A stretch of 19,430 bases of DNA, from the NCBI GenBank assembly GCA_026400415.1, contig JAPLPA010000243.1, positions 1 to 19,430 on the forward strand, written 5' to 3'. The DNA is from Afipia sp. Lineage in GTDB: Bacteria > Pseudomonadota > Alphaproteobacteria > Rhizobiales > Xanthobacteraceae. Every line of letters begins with the position of its first letter. The stretch's first letter is position 1. Positions 1-6,880 of this stretch are shown here, in pieces. Below the pieces are notes generated by a model that saw only the letters and a program-made list of their open reading frames with translations, was not told where the DNA came from and ran no database searches. The position numbers were made by a program, and so were the translations under genes.

Positions 1-437
1 GTCGGGAAATAGCCCCGCACGGATAGATAATCGGCGACATCCTGGTTCGACGCGTCACGCAGCCGCGCCAAAGTGACATGCGGAATAAATTTGCGACCCT
101 CTGGATCGAAGCCGAAACGCTGCATCGTGCGTTCCAGTTCAGCTTGAAGGTCCATCAACGGGCGACTTGGTACAACGGATGCCACCACCGCACGCGGTTT
201 CTTGCCGCCGAAACTCGACAATCCCTGAAGCGCCACCTCGAAAGGCCTGCGATTGATGCGCTCCAGCGTCGAGGCGATCTCGTTCGCCGCGAAACCGTCG
301 ATGTCGCCGATGAAACGCAAAGTAACGTGATAATTTTCAGGATCTATCCAGCGCGCGCCCGGCAATCCGCCGCGCATTCCAGACAGCGTCTGGCCAATGT
401 CGGGGGGAATTTCCAACCCGGTAAACAAGCGCGGCAT
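1..437 (-). CDS. thpR: RNA 2',3'-cyclic phosphodiesterase / 2'-5' RNA ligase, 3' part missing
   Basis: The protein belongs to the 2H phosphoesterase superfamily. These enzymes open 2',3'-cyclic phosphates on RNA and, in the reverse sense, join tRNA halves through 2'-5' bonds; the physiological substrate in bacteria is unsettled. About 145 residues are visible before the window edge. Both signature HxT motifs are present: HVTLRF near residues 37-42 and HVTLAR near 120-125. These supply the two catalytic histidines. The family is usually about 175-190 residues, so some 35-45 C-terminal residues lie outside the window. The ATG start at 437 begins MPRLFTGLEI, typical of the family, and is preceded by GAGGAG at 445-450 with 7 bases between. 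It lies 105 bases downstream of tesA on the same strand and may be co-transcribed with it. No defect is seen in the visible part. Confidence 0.9.
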   Translation of the reverse strand, partial: MPRLFTGLEIPPDIGQTLSGMRGGLPGARWIDPENYHVTLRFIGDIDGFAANEIASTLERINRRPFEVALQGLSSFGGKKPRAVVASVVPSRPLMDLQAELERTMQRFGFDPEGRKFIPHVTLARLRDASNQDVADYLSVRGYFP

Positions 438-542
438 CAGGACACTCCTCGATGCAAGAGGATCACGAATCACCTGCAATGGTTTTACCGCAACGCGATG
501 ACAGTGCGAAGCGACCGCAAAGCGTGCAAATGCGAATTCTGC

Positions 543-1280
543 CTAGCCGCGTTTTTCAGTCACAGTGCCGGCAGCGGGATCACGCAATCCTTTGAGAAAC
601 GCCTCCACAGTAGGCAAAATGCGCTTCACGATGGCATCGACACCTTCGGCGGTCGGATGCAACCCGTCGCTCTGATTGAGCTTCGCATCGCCAACGATGC
701 CCTCTAGAAAGAATGGATAGAGCGGCACGTTGTAGGCTTTTGCCAGATCAGGATAGACCGCATTGAACTTCGCCGCATAGTCGGCGCCATAATTTGGCGG
801 CGCATACATGCCGCACAGCAAAGCGGAGACGTTCCGCGCCTTCAGTTTTTTCAATATGTCGTCGAGCGCGGCGCGGCTGACTTTTGGATCAACACCGCGC
901 AGAGCGTCGTTGGCGCCCAACTCGACAATGACGGCTTCGGTGCCTTTGGGAATCGACCAATCGAGCCGATCTCGGCCGCCCGACGTCGTGTCGCCGGACA
1001 CCCCGGCATTGACGATCTCGGTCTCAATGCCCTTGTCCTTGAGCGCTTTCTGAAGCCGGACCGGAAATGCCGCCGACGCCGGAAGGCCGTAACCTGCAGT
1101 CAAGGAATCGCCCAGAACCGCGAGCTTTATCGGCCTCATATCTTTCACAACTGCCGTTTCTGCCAAAGCCGTTGCCGACATCGTGACCAATACTCCTGCA
1201 GTCACGACAAGAAACGCCCGGGCTAGCCTCTCGACCGAACCCACCGAAACCCCATATGAAAAGTCCATGGACAGTCTCAT
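543..1280 (-). CDS. tesA: Exported SGNH-family arylesterase / acyl thioesterase I (TesA-like)
   Basis: This 245-residue protein is a GDSL/SGNH hydrolase related to E. coli TesA (thioesterase I, protease I, lysophospholipase L1), acting on acyl esters in the periplasm. All four catalytic blocks are visible: GDSLTAGYG with nucleophile Ser59, SGDTT with the oxyanion-hole Gly near 96, GANDALRG with Asn124, and DGLHPTAEG with Asp205 and His208. A hydrophobic stretch at about 22-38 ending ALA-ET suggests signal peptide cleavage after residue 40. The start at 1280 is favoured over the in-frame ATG at 1268 because GAGGA lies four bases upstream of it. The gene is divergent from ybbA and their coding regions overlap by 14 bp. 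The same tesA / ybbA-ybbP divergent layout is found in E. coli, which argues for a functional link with that exporter. The exact natural substrate cannot be read from sequence. Confidence 0.92.
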   Translation of the reverse strand: MRLSMDFSYGVSVGSVERLARAFLVVTAGVLVTMSATALAETAVVKDMRPIKLAVLGDSLTAGYGLPASAAFPVRLQKALKDKGIETEIVNAGVSGDTTSGGRDRLDWSIPKGTEAVIVELGANDALRGVDPKVSRAALDDILKKLKARNVSALLCGMYAPPNYGADYAAKFNAVYPDLAKAYNVPLYPFFLEGIVGDAKLNQSDGLHPTAEGVDAIVKRILPTVEAFLKGLRDPAAGTVTEKRG

Positions 1281-2007
1281 CGCATCCTCATCGTCAGCCG
1301 GTCTTCAGCCGGACACCATTTCGATCACTAATGTCAATCTTTCGCTGGGGACGGGAGCGGCACGCGTTCACATCCTCAAGGATGTCAGCCTGCGCGTCGC
1401 GTCCGGCGAAGCCGTCGGGCTGATCGGGCCGTCCGGCTCCGGCAAATCCACGCTGCTGATGGTGATGGCGGGATTGGAACGTCCTGACAGCGGAGAGGTG
1501 GTGGTGAATGGTGCCTCTTTCAATGCGCTTGACGAAGACGCGCTGGCGCGATTTCGCGGGCGTCAGGTCGGTATCGTGTTCCAGTCGTTTCATCTTATCC
1601 CAACCATGACGGCGCTTGAGAACGTCGCAGTACCGCTCGAACTCGCCGGCCGCGACGATGCCAATGAGCGCGCGGCGCGCGAACTGGCCGATCTCGGTCT
1701 CGGCGAGCGGCTGCATCACTATCCGTCGCAACTCTCCGGCGGTGAACAGCAGCGCGTGGCACTGGCGCGTGCACTTGCACCCGATCCCGCCATTCTGGTG
1801 GCTGATGAGCCGACCGGGAATCTCGATGAAGCCACCGGCCAGCAGATCGTCGATCTTCTGTTCGCCAAACACATCGAGCGCTGCATGACGCTCGTGCTGG
1901 TCACGCACGATCTTGCGTTGGCACAGCGTTGCGACCGCGTCGTGCGATTGCGCTCGGGCCGCGTCGACGGGCCCGCAACGGATCGCCATTGGGTCGAGAC
2001 GGCCTGA
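1267..2007 (+). CDS. ybbA: ABC transporter ATP-binding protein, YbbA type
   Basis: This is the nucleotide-binding subunit of a MacB/LolD-like ABC exporter, 246 residues from the ATG at 1267. Visible motifs are Walker A GPSGSGKST (54-62), the Q-loop Gln106 in VFQSFHLIP, signature LSGGEQQ (156-162), Walker B ending ADEP (179-182), D-loop GNLD, and the H-loop His214. The open frame reaches further upstream to 1183, but those codons lie antisense to the tesA signal peptide. Family alignment from memory supports a short N-terminal extension before ISITNVNLSLG, so 1267 is preferred. No strong ribosome binding site precedes it. The gene ends five bases before ybbP, with which it forms a transporter. 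Close similarity to E. coli YbbA, including the EDALARFRG region and PTMTALENV, supports the symbol. Confidence 0.93.
   Translation: MDSLIASSSSAGLQPDTISITNVNLSLGTGAARVHILKDVSLRVASGEAVGLIGPSGSGKSTLLMVMAGLERPDSGEVVVNGASFNALDEDALARFRGRQVGIVFQSFHLIPTMTALENVAVPLELAGRDDANERAARELADLGLGERLHHYPSQLSGGEQQRVALARALAPDPAILVADEPTGNLDEATGQQIVDLLFAKHIERCMTLVLVTHDLALAQRCDRVVRLRSGRVDGPATDRHWVETA
1285..1289 (-). promoter_or_regulatory. Ribosome binding site fixing the tesA start
   Basis: On the minus strand GAGGA is followed by four bases and then the ATG at 1280. The alternative in-frame ATG at 1268 has no comparable purine run at proper distance. The site lies inside the ybbA coding region, so both genes constrain the same bases. 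Confidence 0.6.
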
Positions 2008-2012
2008 TCGGC

Positions 2013-4580
2013 ATGAACGTCACACAATACACACCGCGCAATCGCACGTTGCTGCTGGCGATGCGGTACGCCTTGCGCGAACTGCGCAGCGGGCTTCGCG
2101 GCTTCTATGTTTTCATCGCCTGCATTGCGCTTGGCGTGATGGCGATTGCGGGCATTGGCTCGGTGGCTGGGAGTCTGACTGACGGCCTCGAACATCAGGG
2201 GCGCATCTTGCTTGGTGGCGATGCGTCGTTCGCGCTCATCCAACGAGAGGCAACGCCTGACGAGCGCAATTTCCTCGACGCGCGCGGCAAGGTGTCGTCT
2301 GCGGCTGTCATGCGCGCGATGGCGCGTTCTGAAAGCGGCGAGTTTGCGCTGGTCGATCTGAAGGCGGTCGATAATAATTACCCAATGCTCGGCGACGTCA
2401 CGCTGACCCCATCGATCGCAATGGCGGATTTGCTGGCGCGGCGTGAAGGCACATTCGGTGCGGCTGCCGATCCGGTTTTGCTGGCGCGGTTGGGTCTGAA
2501 AGCCGGCGACCGCGTGACCGTCGGCAACACTCCATTTGAAATCCGCAGCATTGTGAACAGGGAGCCCGACAAACTTGCCGGAGGCATCGGTCTCGGACCC
2601 CGCTTTCTCATTAGTGAAGAAGCCTTGCGGCAGACTGGCTTGTTACAGCCGGGAACGCTGGTGCGCTGGATTTATCGGGTTCGATTGCAGGGCAACTCCA
2701 TCGATGAACGCGCAACGCAGGTGCTGGTCGACGATGCGCGTAGAGCGTTACCGGAGGCGGGTTGGGAAGTGCGCACACGCAGCAATGCCTCGCCGCAGCT
2801 CGAACGCAACATCACGCGCTTCTCGCAGTTCCTGACGCTTGTCGGACTTGCGGCATTGCTGGTCGGAGGAGTTGGCGTTGCCAACGCGGTGAAGAGCCAT
2901 CTCGATCAGCGCCGCGACGTTATTGCAACGTTCAAGGCGCTGGGCGCGACAGGGCGCGAGGTTTTCACGATTTATCTGACTCAGGTCGTGGTGCTGGCAG
3001 TTCTCGGATCGCTGATCGGACTGGCCATCGGCGCAGCGCTGCCATTTATAATTGCTGCGACTTTCGGAAGAATTCTTCCGCTGCCGGTAGACCCGGCGTT
3101 TCACATCGGTGAACTCGCACTCTCGTTTGTGTACGGTATGTTGACCGCGCTTGCGTTCGGGTTGTGGCCGCTTGGGCGCGTTCACGACGTACCCGTCGCC
3201 GCGCTATTTCGCGAGCAAGTCGCTTCGGAATTCTACTGGCCGCGCAAGCGCTATCTCGTTTTGATGGCAGCCGTGATCGCGCTTCTCGTCGCAGTCGCGG
3301 TCGGGCTCGCCTACGACAAGCGCGTCGCTGCGGTCTTCGTTGCCTCGTCGATCGGCGTGTTTGCCGTGCTGCGCGGAGTTTCGATTGCGTTGATGGCACT
3401 CGCCAAGCGCCTTCCGCGACCACGCCTGACTATGCTTCGGCTGGCAATCGCCAACATCTACCGTCCCGGCGCGCTGACGCCTTCGGTCGTGATGTCGCTG
3501 GGCCTGGGACTTGCGGTTCTCGTCACGATCACCCAGATCGACGGAAACCTGCGGCGGCAATTCACGGCTGCGCTTCCGGAACACGCCCCGTCGTTTTATT
3601 TCATCGATATTCCGTCCGGCGATGCGGCCCGCTTCAGCGACTTCCTTAAAGAGACCGTACCGGCTGCAAACGTCGAATCCGTGCCGATGCTGCGCGGACG
3701 CGTCGTCGCTGTGAAGGGTGCCAAAGCGGAGGATCTCAAACCTCCGAATGACGTCGAGTGGGTTTTGCAGAGCGACCGTGGTCTGACCTATACCAATGAA
3801 GTGCCACGCGGTTCCAAAGTCGTCGAGGGCAAGTGGTGGGATGCGGACTACAATGGTCCGCCGCTGGTTTCATTGGAAAAAAAGATCGCCGACGGCTTCG
3901 GTCTGGAGGTCGGCGAAGAAATCACTGTCAACGTGCTCGGCCGCGACATAACGGCAAAAGTTGCCAATTTGCGTACAGTAGATTGGCAGAGCCTCGGGAT
4001 TAATTTCGTGCTGGTGTTTTCCCCGAACGCATTCGCCGGCGCGCCGCATACAGGCATTGCGACATTGACGGATCAGGGATCCACGGTCGCTGGAGACGCT
4101 CAAATCATCAAGGCCGTCGCAGCAGCGTTTCCAATGGTGACAAGCGTTCGTGTTCGTGAGGCTTTGCAAACCGTCGGTACAGTCGTGACCAACCTCGTTC
4201 TGGCAATTCGTGGCGCCAGCTCCGTGACTTTGATTGCAGCGATTTTGGTCTTGGGTGGCGCTCTCGCTGCCGGTCATCGCCATCGCGTTTACGACGCCGT
4301 GATCCTAAAGACCTTGGGAGCCACACGGGCGCGCCTGATCGGGGCTTATGCGCTCGAATATCTCATTATAGGGCTGGCTACTGCGGTCTTTGGCGTCGCG
4401 GCTGGATCGATCGCGGCGTGGCAGATCGTGACGCGGCTGATGACACTCAGTTTTATCTGGCAGGCGGGCAGCGCAGCAATTGTCGTGCTCTCGGCGCTTG
4501 CCGTAACGGTTGGGCTCGGACTCGCCGGAACATTACTGGCTCTTAACCAAAAGCCCGCAACCGTACTTAGAAACTTATGA
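2013..4580 (+). CDS. ybbP: ABC transporter permease with two FtsX domains, YbbP type
   Basis: This large inner-membrane permease (855 residues from the ATG at 2013) is the partner of YbbA. A first membrane helix at about residues 31-52 is followed by a periplasmic region. A first FtsX block starts near 269 (FLTLVGLAALLVGGVGVAN) and contains the coupling-helix sequence DVIATFKALGATGREV. Further membrane helices and a second periplasmic region follow. A second FtsX block at about 733-855 repeats the pattern with AVILKTLGATRARLI. The duplicated architecture and length match YbbP-like permeases (about 800-850 aa), which are mechanotransmission-type exporters thought to handle hydrophobic or lipid molecules. 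The reading frame extends upstream into ybbA, but 2013 is the first start after the ybbA stop. Together with the periplasmic TesA hydrolase, the exporter may extract and cleave a lipid substrate; that role is inferred. Confidence 0.9.
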   Translation: MNVTQYTPRNRTLLLAMRYALRELRSGLRGFYVFIACIALGVMAIAGIGSVAGSLTDGLEHQGRILLGGDASFALIQREATPDERNFLDARGKVSSAAVMRAMARSESGEFALVDLKAVDNNYPMLGDVTLTPSIAMADLLARREGTFGAAADPVLLARLGLKAGDRVTVGNTPFEIRSIVNREPDKLAGGIGLGPRFLISEEALRQTGLLQPGTLVRWIYRVRLQGNSIDERATQVLVDDARRALPEAGWEVRTRSNASPQLERNITRFSQFLTLVGLAALLVGGVGVANAVKSHLDQRRDVIATFKALGATGREVFTIYLTQVVVLAVLGSLIGLAIGAALPFIIAATFGRILPLPVDPAFHIGELALSFVYGMLTALAFGLWPLGRVHDVPVAALFREQVASEFYWPRKRYLVLMAAVIALLVAVAVGLAYDKRVAAVFVASSIGVFAVLRGVSIALMALAKRLPRPRLTMLRLAIANIYRPGALTPSVVMSLGLGLAVLVTITQIDGNLRRQFTAALPEHAPSFYFIDIPSGDAARFSDFLKETVPAANVESVPMLRGRVVAVKGAKAEDLKPPNDVEWVLQSDRGLTYTNEVPRGSKVVEGKWWDADYNGPPLVSLEKKIADGFGLEVGEEITVNVLGRDITAKVANLRTVDWQSLGINFVLVFSPNAFAGAPHTGIATLTDQGSTVAGDAQIIKAVAAAFPMVTSVRVREALQTVGTVVTNLVLAIRGASSVTLIAAILVLGGALAAGHRHRVYDAVILKTLGATRARLIGAYALEYLIIGLATAVFGVAAGSIAAWQIVTRLMTLSFIWQAGSAAIVVLSALAVTVGLGLAGTLLALNQKPATVLRNL

Positions 4581-4705
4581 CAATATGTAGCAGCAAAAAA
4601 ACCGGTTTCGCGACATTCCGCCACGCGCCTGAACTTGTACCGACTATGGTAGTTTCCCACATACTGAGCGGGTTCGGAATTCTGTTCGATGAGTCGCGAG
4701 ACGGC

Positions 4706-4734
4706 TTAACAGCGTTCCGGGAATAACTTATAGC
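4706..4734 (+). promoter_or_regulatory. Candidate sigma-70-type promoter for the Bax-inhibitor-1 gene
   Basis: TTAACA at 4706-4711 and TATAGC at 4729-4734 are separated by exactly 17 bases. They match the TTGACA/TATAAT consensus at 5/6 and 4/6 positions. Predicted transcription would begin near 4741, about 43 bases before the start codon at 4784. It is the best -35/-10 pair I see in the 203-base gap after ybbP, and implies that the next gene has its own transcript. The call rests on sequence match alone. Confidence 0.5.
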
Positions 4735-4783
4735 TGGCGGCGCTGACCCTTCGCATTTGCCAGTCAACCACGAGGTTTCGACC

Positions 4784-5575
4784 ATGTCGGACTTGGACCG
4801 CAACTATACATCACCATTCGGCCGGGCCGCCGGGCGCGCTGACGCCGCGACTGTCGATGCCGGTCTGCGCTCGTATATGCTCAAAATTTACAACTATATG
4901 TCGATCGGTCTGGCCATCACCGGTCTAGCCGCGCTCGGCGTTTATATGGCAGCCGTAACGACCGACTCTGCAGCTGCAGCCGGAAAGATCGGCAACGTCA
5001 TGCTGACGTCGTTCGGCGTCGCCATGTTCGTCAGCCCGTTGAAGTGGGTTTTCATTCTGGCGCCGCTCGTGATGGTGTTCGCCATTTCGTTCGGTATCAA
5101 CCGCCTTCGTCCGGCAACCGCACAGATGCTGTTCTGGGTGTTTGCGGCACTGATGGGCATTTCGCTGTCGTCGATCTTCCTGGTGTATACGCACACGTCG
5201 ATCGTCCGCGTATTCTTCATCACGGCAGCTTCGTTCGGTGCGTTGAGCCTCTACGGCTACACCACCAAGCGTGACATGACGGGAATGGGTTCGTTCCTGA
5301 TGATGGGCCTGTTCGGCATCATCATTGCGAGCCTTGTGAACATCTTCGTCGCAAGCTCGATGCTGCAGTTCATCGTTTCGGTCGTCGGTGTGTTGATCTT
5401 CGCAGGCCTTACCGCCTGGGATACGCAGCGGCTAAAGAACGACTACATCTACGGCTACGCCAGTCAGGGTGGAGACGTGGCAGAGCGCGCGGCGATCACC
5501 GGCGCATTGTCTCTCTACCTTAACTTCATCAACCTGTTCACGCTACTCTTGCAGCTTCTTGGACAGCGCGACTGA
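4784..5575 (+). CDS. Bax inhibitor-1 / YccA-family membrane protein
   Basis: This 263-residue polytopic inner-membrane protein belongs to the Bax inhibitor-1 (UPF0005, TMBIM) family. Bacterial members include the pH-sensitive calcium leak channel BsYetJ and the FtsH modulator YccA; the role in this organism is not known. The N-terminus is soluble (about 35 residues). It is followed by about seven hydrophobic segments with short loops, beginning at YMSIGLAITGLAALGVY. The family hallmark AWDTQRLKNDY near residues 210-220, with its conserved aspartate, sits before the last helix. The ATG at 4784 is chosen because GAGGT lies seven bases upstream and the protein then starts MSDLDRNYTSPFG, as in relatives. 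An intrinsic terminator follows, and a candidate promoter precedes it, so it is probably monocistronic. Confidence 0.92.
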   Translation: MSDLDRNYTSPFGRAAGRADAATVDAGLRSYMLKIYNYMSIGLAITGLAALGVYMAAVTTDSAAAAGKIGNVMLTSFGVAMFVSPLKWVFILAPLVMVFAISFGINRLRPATAQMLFWVFAALMGISLSSIFLVYTHTSIVRVFFITAASFGALSLYGYTTKRDMTGMGSFLMMGLFGIIIASLVNIFVASSMLQFIVSVVGVLIFAGLTAWDTQRLKNDYIYGYASQGGDVAERAAITGALSLYLNFINLFTLLLQLLGQRD

Positions 5576-5598
5576 CGAACGTGTCTATTGAATAGCTT

Positions 5599-5630
5599 AA
5601 GCCCCGGCCTCACCGCCGGGGCTTTTGTTT
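5599..5630 (+). terminator. Intrinsic terminator after the Bax-inhibitor-1 gene
   Basis: A perfect ten-pair stem is formed by AAGCCCCGGC at 5599-5608 and GCCGGGGCTT at 5615-5624, with a six-base loop. It is followed by TTGTTTT. It lies 24 bases after the stop codon at 5575, in the expected place and orientation. Confidence 0.9.
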
Positions 5631-5657
5631 TGGGCTCTGCGATTCTAGTCTTTGACA

Positions 5658-6188
5658 ATGTCTGTTGTGACGATACGAGAGGTCGCAATTGACGACTTAC
5701 CTGCCATTACCGCAATCTATGATCACGCGGTGCGGACCGGGACTGCTACATTTGAACTTGACCCGCCTGACTTGGCCGAGATGAAACGGCGCTATTGCGC
5801 CCTTACCGAGAACCGCTCGCCGTATCTCGTCGCCATGTTGGGCGACGTTGTTGCGGGTTATGCCTACGCCGGCTCATACCGACCGCGACCGGCCTATCGC
5901 TTCACCGTCGAGGATTCGATCTACCTCGCGCCTGACAGCCAGCGTCGCGGCGTTGGGACAGCATTGTTACGCGAACTGATCGCTCGGTCCGAAGCGCAGG
6001 GCTACCGGCAGATGATCGCGGTGATCGGCGATTCCGCCAACACGGGATCGATCGCGCTTCACAAACGCGCGGGATTCGAGTTGGTGGGAACGCACACGAA
6101 TGTGGGTTTCAAGTTCGGCCGATGGCTCGATAGCGTTCTGATGCAACGCAGTCTTGGCGACGGCGCGTCGAATCTTCCACGAGAGTAG
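5658..6188 (+). CDS. GNAT N-acetyltransferase, phosphinothricin/methionine-sulfone type
   Basis: This 176-residue protein transfers acetyl groups from acetyl-CoA. It resembles the PAT/MnaT (YncA) branch, which acetylates the amino group of phosphinothricin, methionine sulfone or related amino acids. The acetyl-CoA pyrophosphate-binding motif QRRGVGTA is at 95-102. The branch-typical features AYAGSYRPRPAYRFTVEDSIYL (about 69-90), NTGSIALHKRAGFELVGT (about 128-145) and GRWLDSVLMQR (about 154-164) are present. The ATG at 5658 gives the natural MSVVTIREV start; an in-frame TTG two codons earlier (5652) is possible, and neither has a clear ribosome binding site. The stop at 6186-6188 directly abuts the stop of the converging DUF2794 gene. 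The natural substrate cannot be told from sequence; metabolic detoxification is more likely than antibiotic resistance. Confidence 0.9.
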   Translation: MSVVTIREVAIDDLPAITAIYDHAVRTGTATFELDPPDLAEMKRRYCALTENRSPYLVAMLGDVVAGYAYAGSYRPRPAYRFTVEDSIYLAPDSQRRGVGTALLRELIARSEAQGYRQMIAVIGDSANTGSIALHKRAGFELVGTHTNVGFKFGRWLDSVLMQRSLGDGASNLPRE

Positions 6189-6545
6189 TCAGACCAGTTC
6201 GAGTTTACGGTCGATCGCCAGCAAGACGCGATCCAGTTCGTGTCCGCGCCGCAGAATCTGTCCACTGGCCGCGATCACACTGTAAGCGCCCTGCTTGCGG
6301 GCAAGCCGGGGATCTTTCTCGACGCGGTAGATTGGAACTTCCGAAGCGCGGCGGAAAATTGAGAACACGGCGCGGTCCTTCAGAAAGTCGATGGCATAAT
6401 CGCGCCACTCGCCGTCCGCGACCATGCGCCCGTAGAGATTGAGGATACGATTGAGTTCGAGGCGGGTGAACGTGACATTCGGCACCGAAGCTGGAGCGTT
6501 CCCCCGACCCTCTACCAAATCCGTATCGCCCGACATCGAACTCAT
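6189..6545 (-). CDS. DUF2794 protein of unknown function
   Basis: This 118-residue soluble protein matches DUF2794, a family largely confined to Alphaproteobacteria with no assigned function. The characteristic core is visible: FTRLELNRILNLYGRMVADG, then DYAIDFLKDRAVFSIFRRA, then EVPIYRVEKDPRLARKQGAYSV, and a final LRRGHELDRVLLAIDRKL. There is no signal peptide, membrane segment or known catalytic motif; the pattern suggests a small mixed alpha/beta domain. The ATG at 6545 is preferred because GGAG at 6552-6555 lies six bases upstream. The in-frame ATG at 6551 would sit directly on that site, and a third is at 6536. The gene converges on the GNAT gene with no gap between the two stop codons and no terminator there. 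Confidence 0.88.
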   Translation of the reverse strand: MSSMSGDTDLVEGRGNAPASVPNVTFTRLELNRILNLYGRMVADGEWRDYAIDFLKDRAVFSIFRRASEVPIYRVEKDPRLARKQGAYSVIAASGQILRRGHELDRVLLAIDRKLELV

Positions 6546-6551
6546 CGGCAT

Positions 6552-6826
6552 CTCCGCTGTGGCTGGAAGGCATGATCCTCCCGTCGAGCCGAAGCCGCAA
6601 GCACGAATTCGCTTGTCTTTCGGCGCGACAATGTGCCTGTCCGAACATCACGCGTAAGTTAGGTAAATCATAATGCGGCCTGATTTCGGCCAATCGTCTG
6701 CCGCGCTGAATGGCGATAAAATCGAAACTGCGTTGACCCGGTCCTTTCGGCACCGGATTCCTCAGCCCCCAGCCCCCCGGGGTCGTCGGGATCGGGTCTA
6801 GTTCGCAGTCGAATCCCCACACCTTT
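6552..6826. other. Gene-free stretch upstream of DUF2794, possible small RNA on the plus strand
   Basis: I see no credible protein gene here. A minus-strand frame crossing the stretch is mostly the out-of-frame reading of DUF2794 and its new part resembles nothing I know. On the plus strand the stretch has two foldable parts. One is CCGGTCC TTTC GG-C-ACCGG at about 6739-6756. The other is a G/C-rich arm where GGGGTCG (from about 6779) can pair with CGA-AT-CCCC (to about 6818), with a two-base bulge. Both come just before a strong terminator at 6827-6851. That combination is what a small RNA gene looks like, with TTGACC at 6733-6738 as a possible -35. I do not recognise tRNA, tmRNA, 4.5S, RNase P or 6S hallmarks. 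An alternative is a long 3' end of the GNAT transcript. Confidence 0.3.
6667..6693 (-). promoter_or_regulatory. Possible promoter for the DUF2794 gene
   Basis: On the minus strand TATGAT (6667-6672) is a good -10 hexamer. TTGGCC (6688-6693) could act as -35, but the 15-base spacer is shorter than ideal. Transcription would start near 6660 and give a leader of about 115 bases. Weak call. Confidence 0.28.
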
Positions 6827-6851
6827 AGGTCAGCGCAAGCTGGCCTTTTTT
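6827..6851 (+). terminator. Plus-strand intrinsic terminator with no gene directly before it
   Basis: GGTCAGC (6828-6834) pairs with GCTGGCC (6839-6845), including one G-U pair, around a GCAA tetraloop. A flanking A-T pair and six consecutive T follow. On the minus strand the hairpin is not followed by a T run, so it points at a plus-strand transcript. The nearest plus-strand gene, the acetyltransferase, ends about 640 bases upstream, on the far side of DUF2794. Confidence 0.75.
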
Positions 6852-6880
6852 GTTGGATAAATTTTTGGTCCTTGGGAGAA

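Noticed and set aside
5652..5657. TTGACA exactly at the start of the acetyltransferase gene.
   Set aside because: No -10 element lies at proper distance; the match would place the promoter inside the coding region.
6205..6822. Minus-strand frame of 205 codons spanning the DUF2794 gene and the region upstream.
   Set aside because: Its second half is DUF2794 read out of frame, and the first part resembles no protein I know and has no ribosome binding site.
6778..6823. tRNA-like look of the segment with GCAGTCGAATCCCC just before the orphan terminator.
   Set aside because: No acceptor stem, anticodon arm or proper T-arm can be folded; only a bulged G/C stem is possible.
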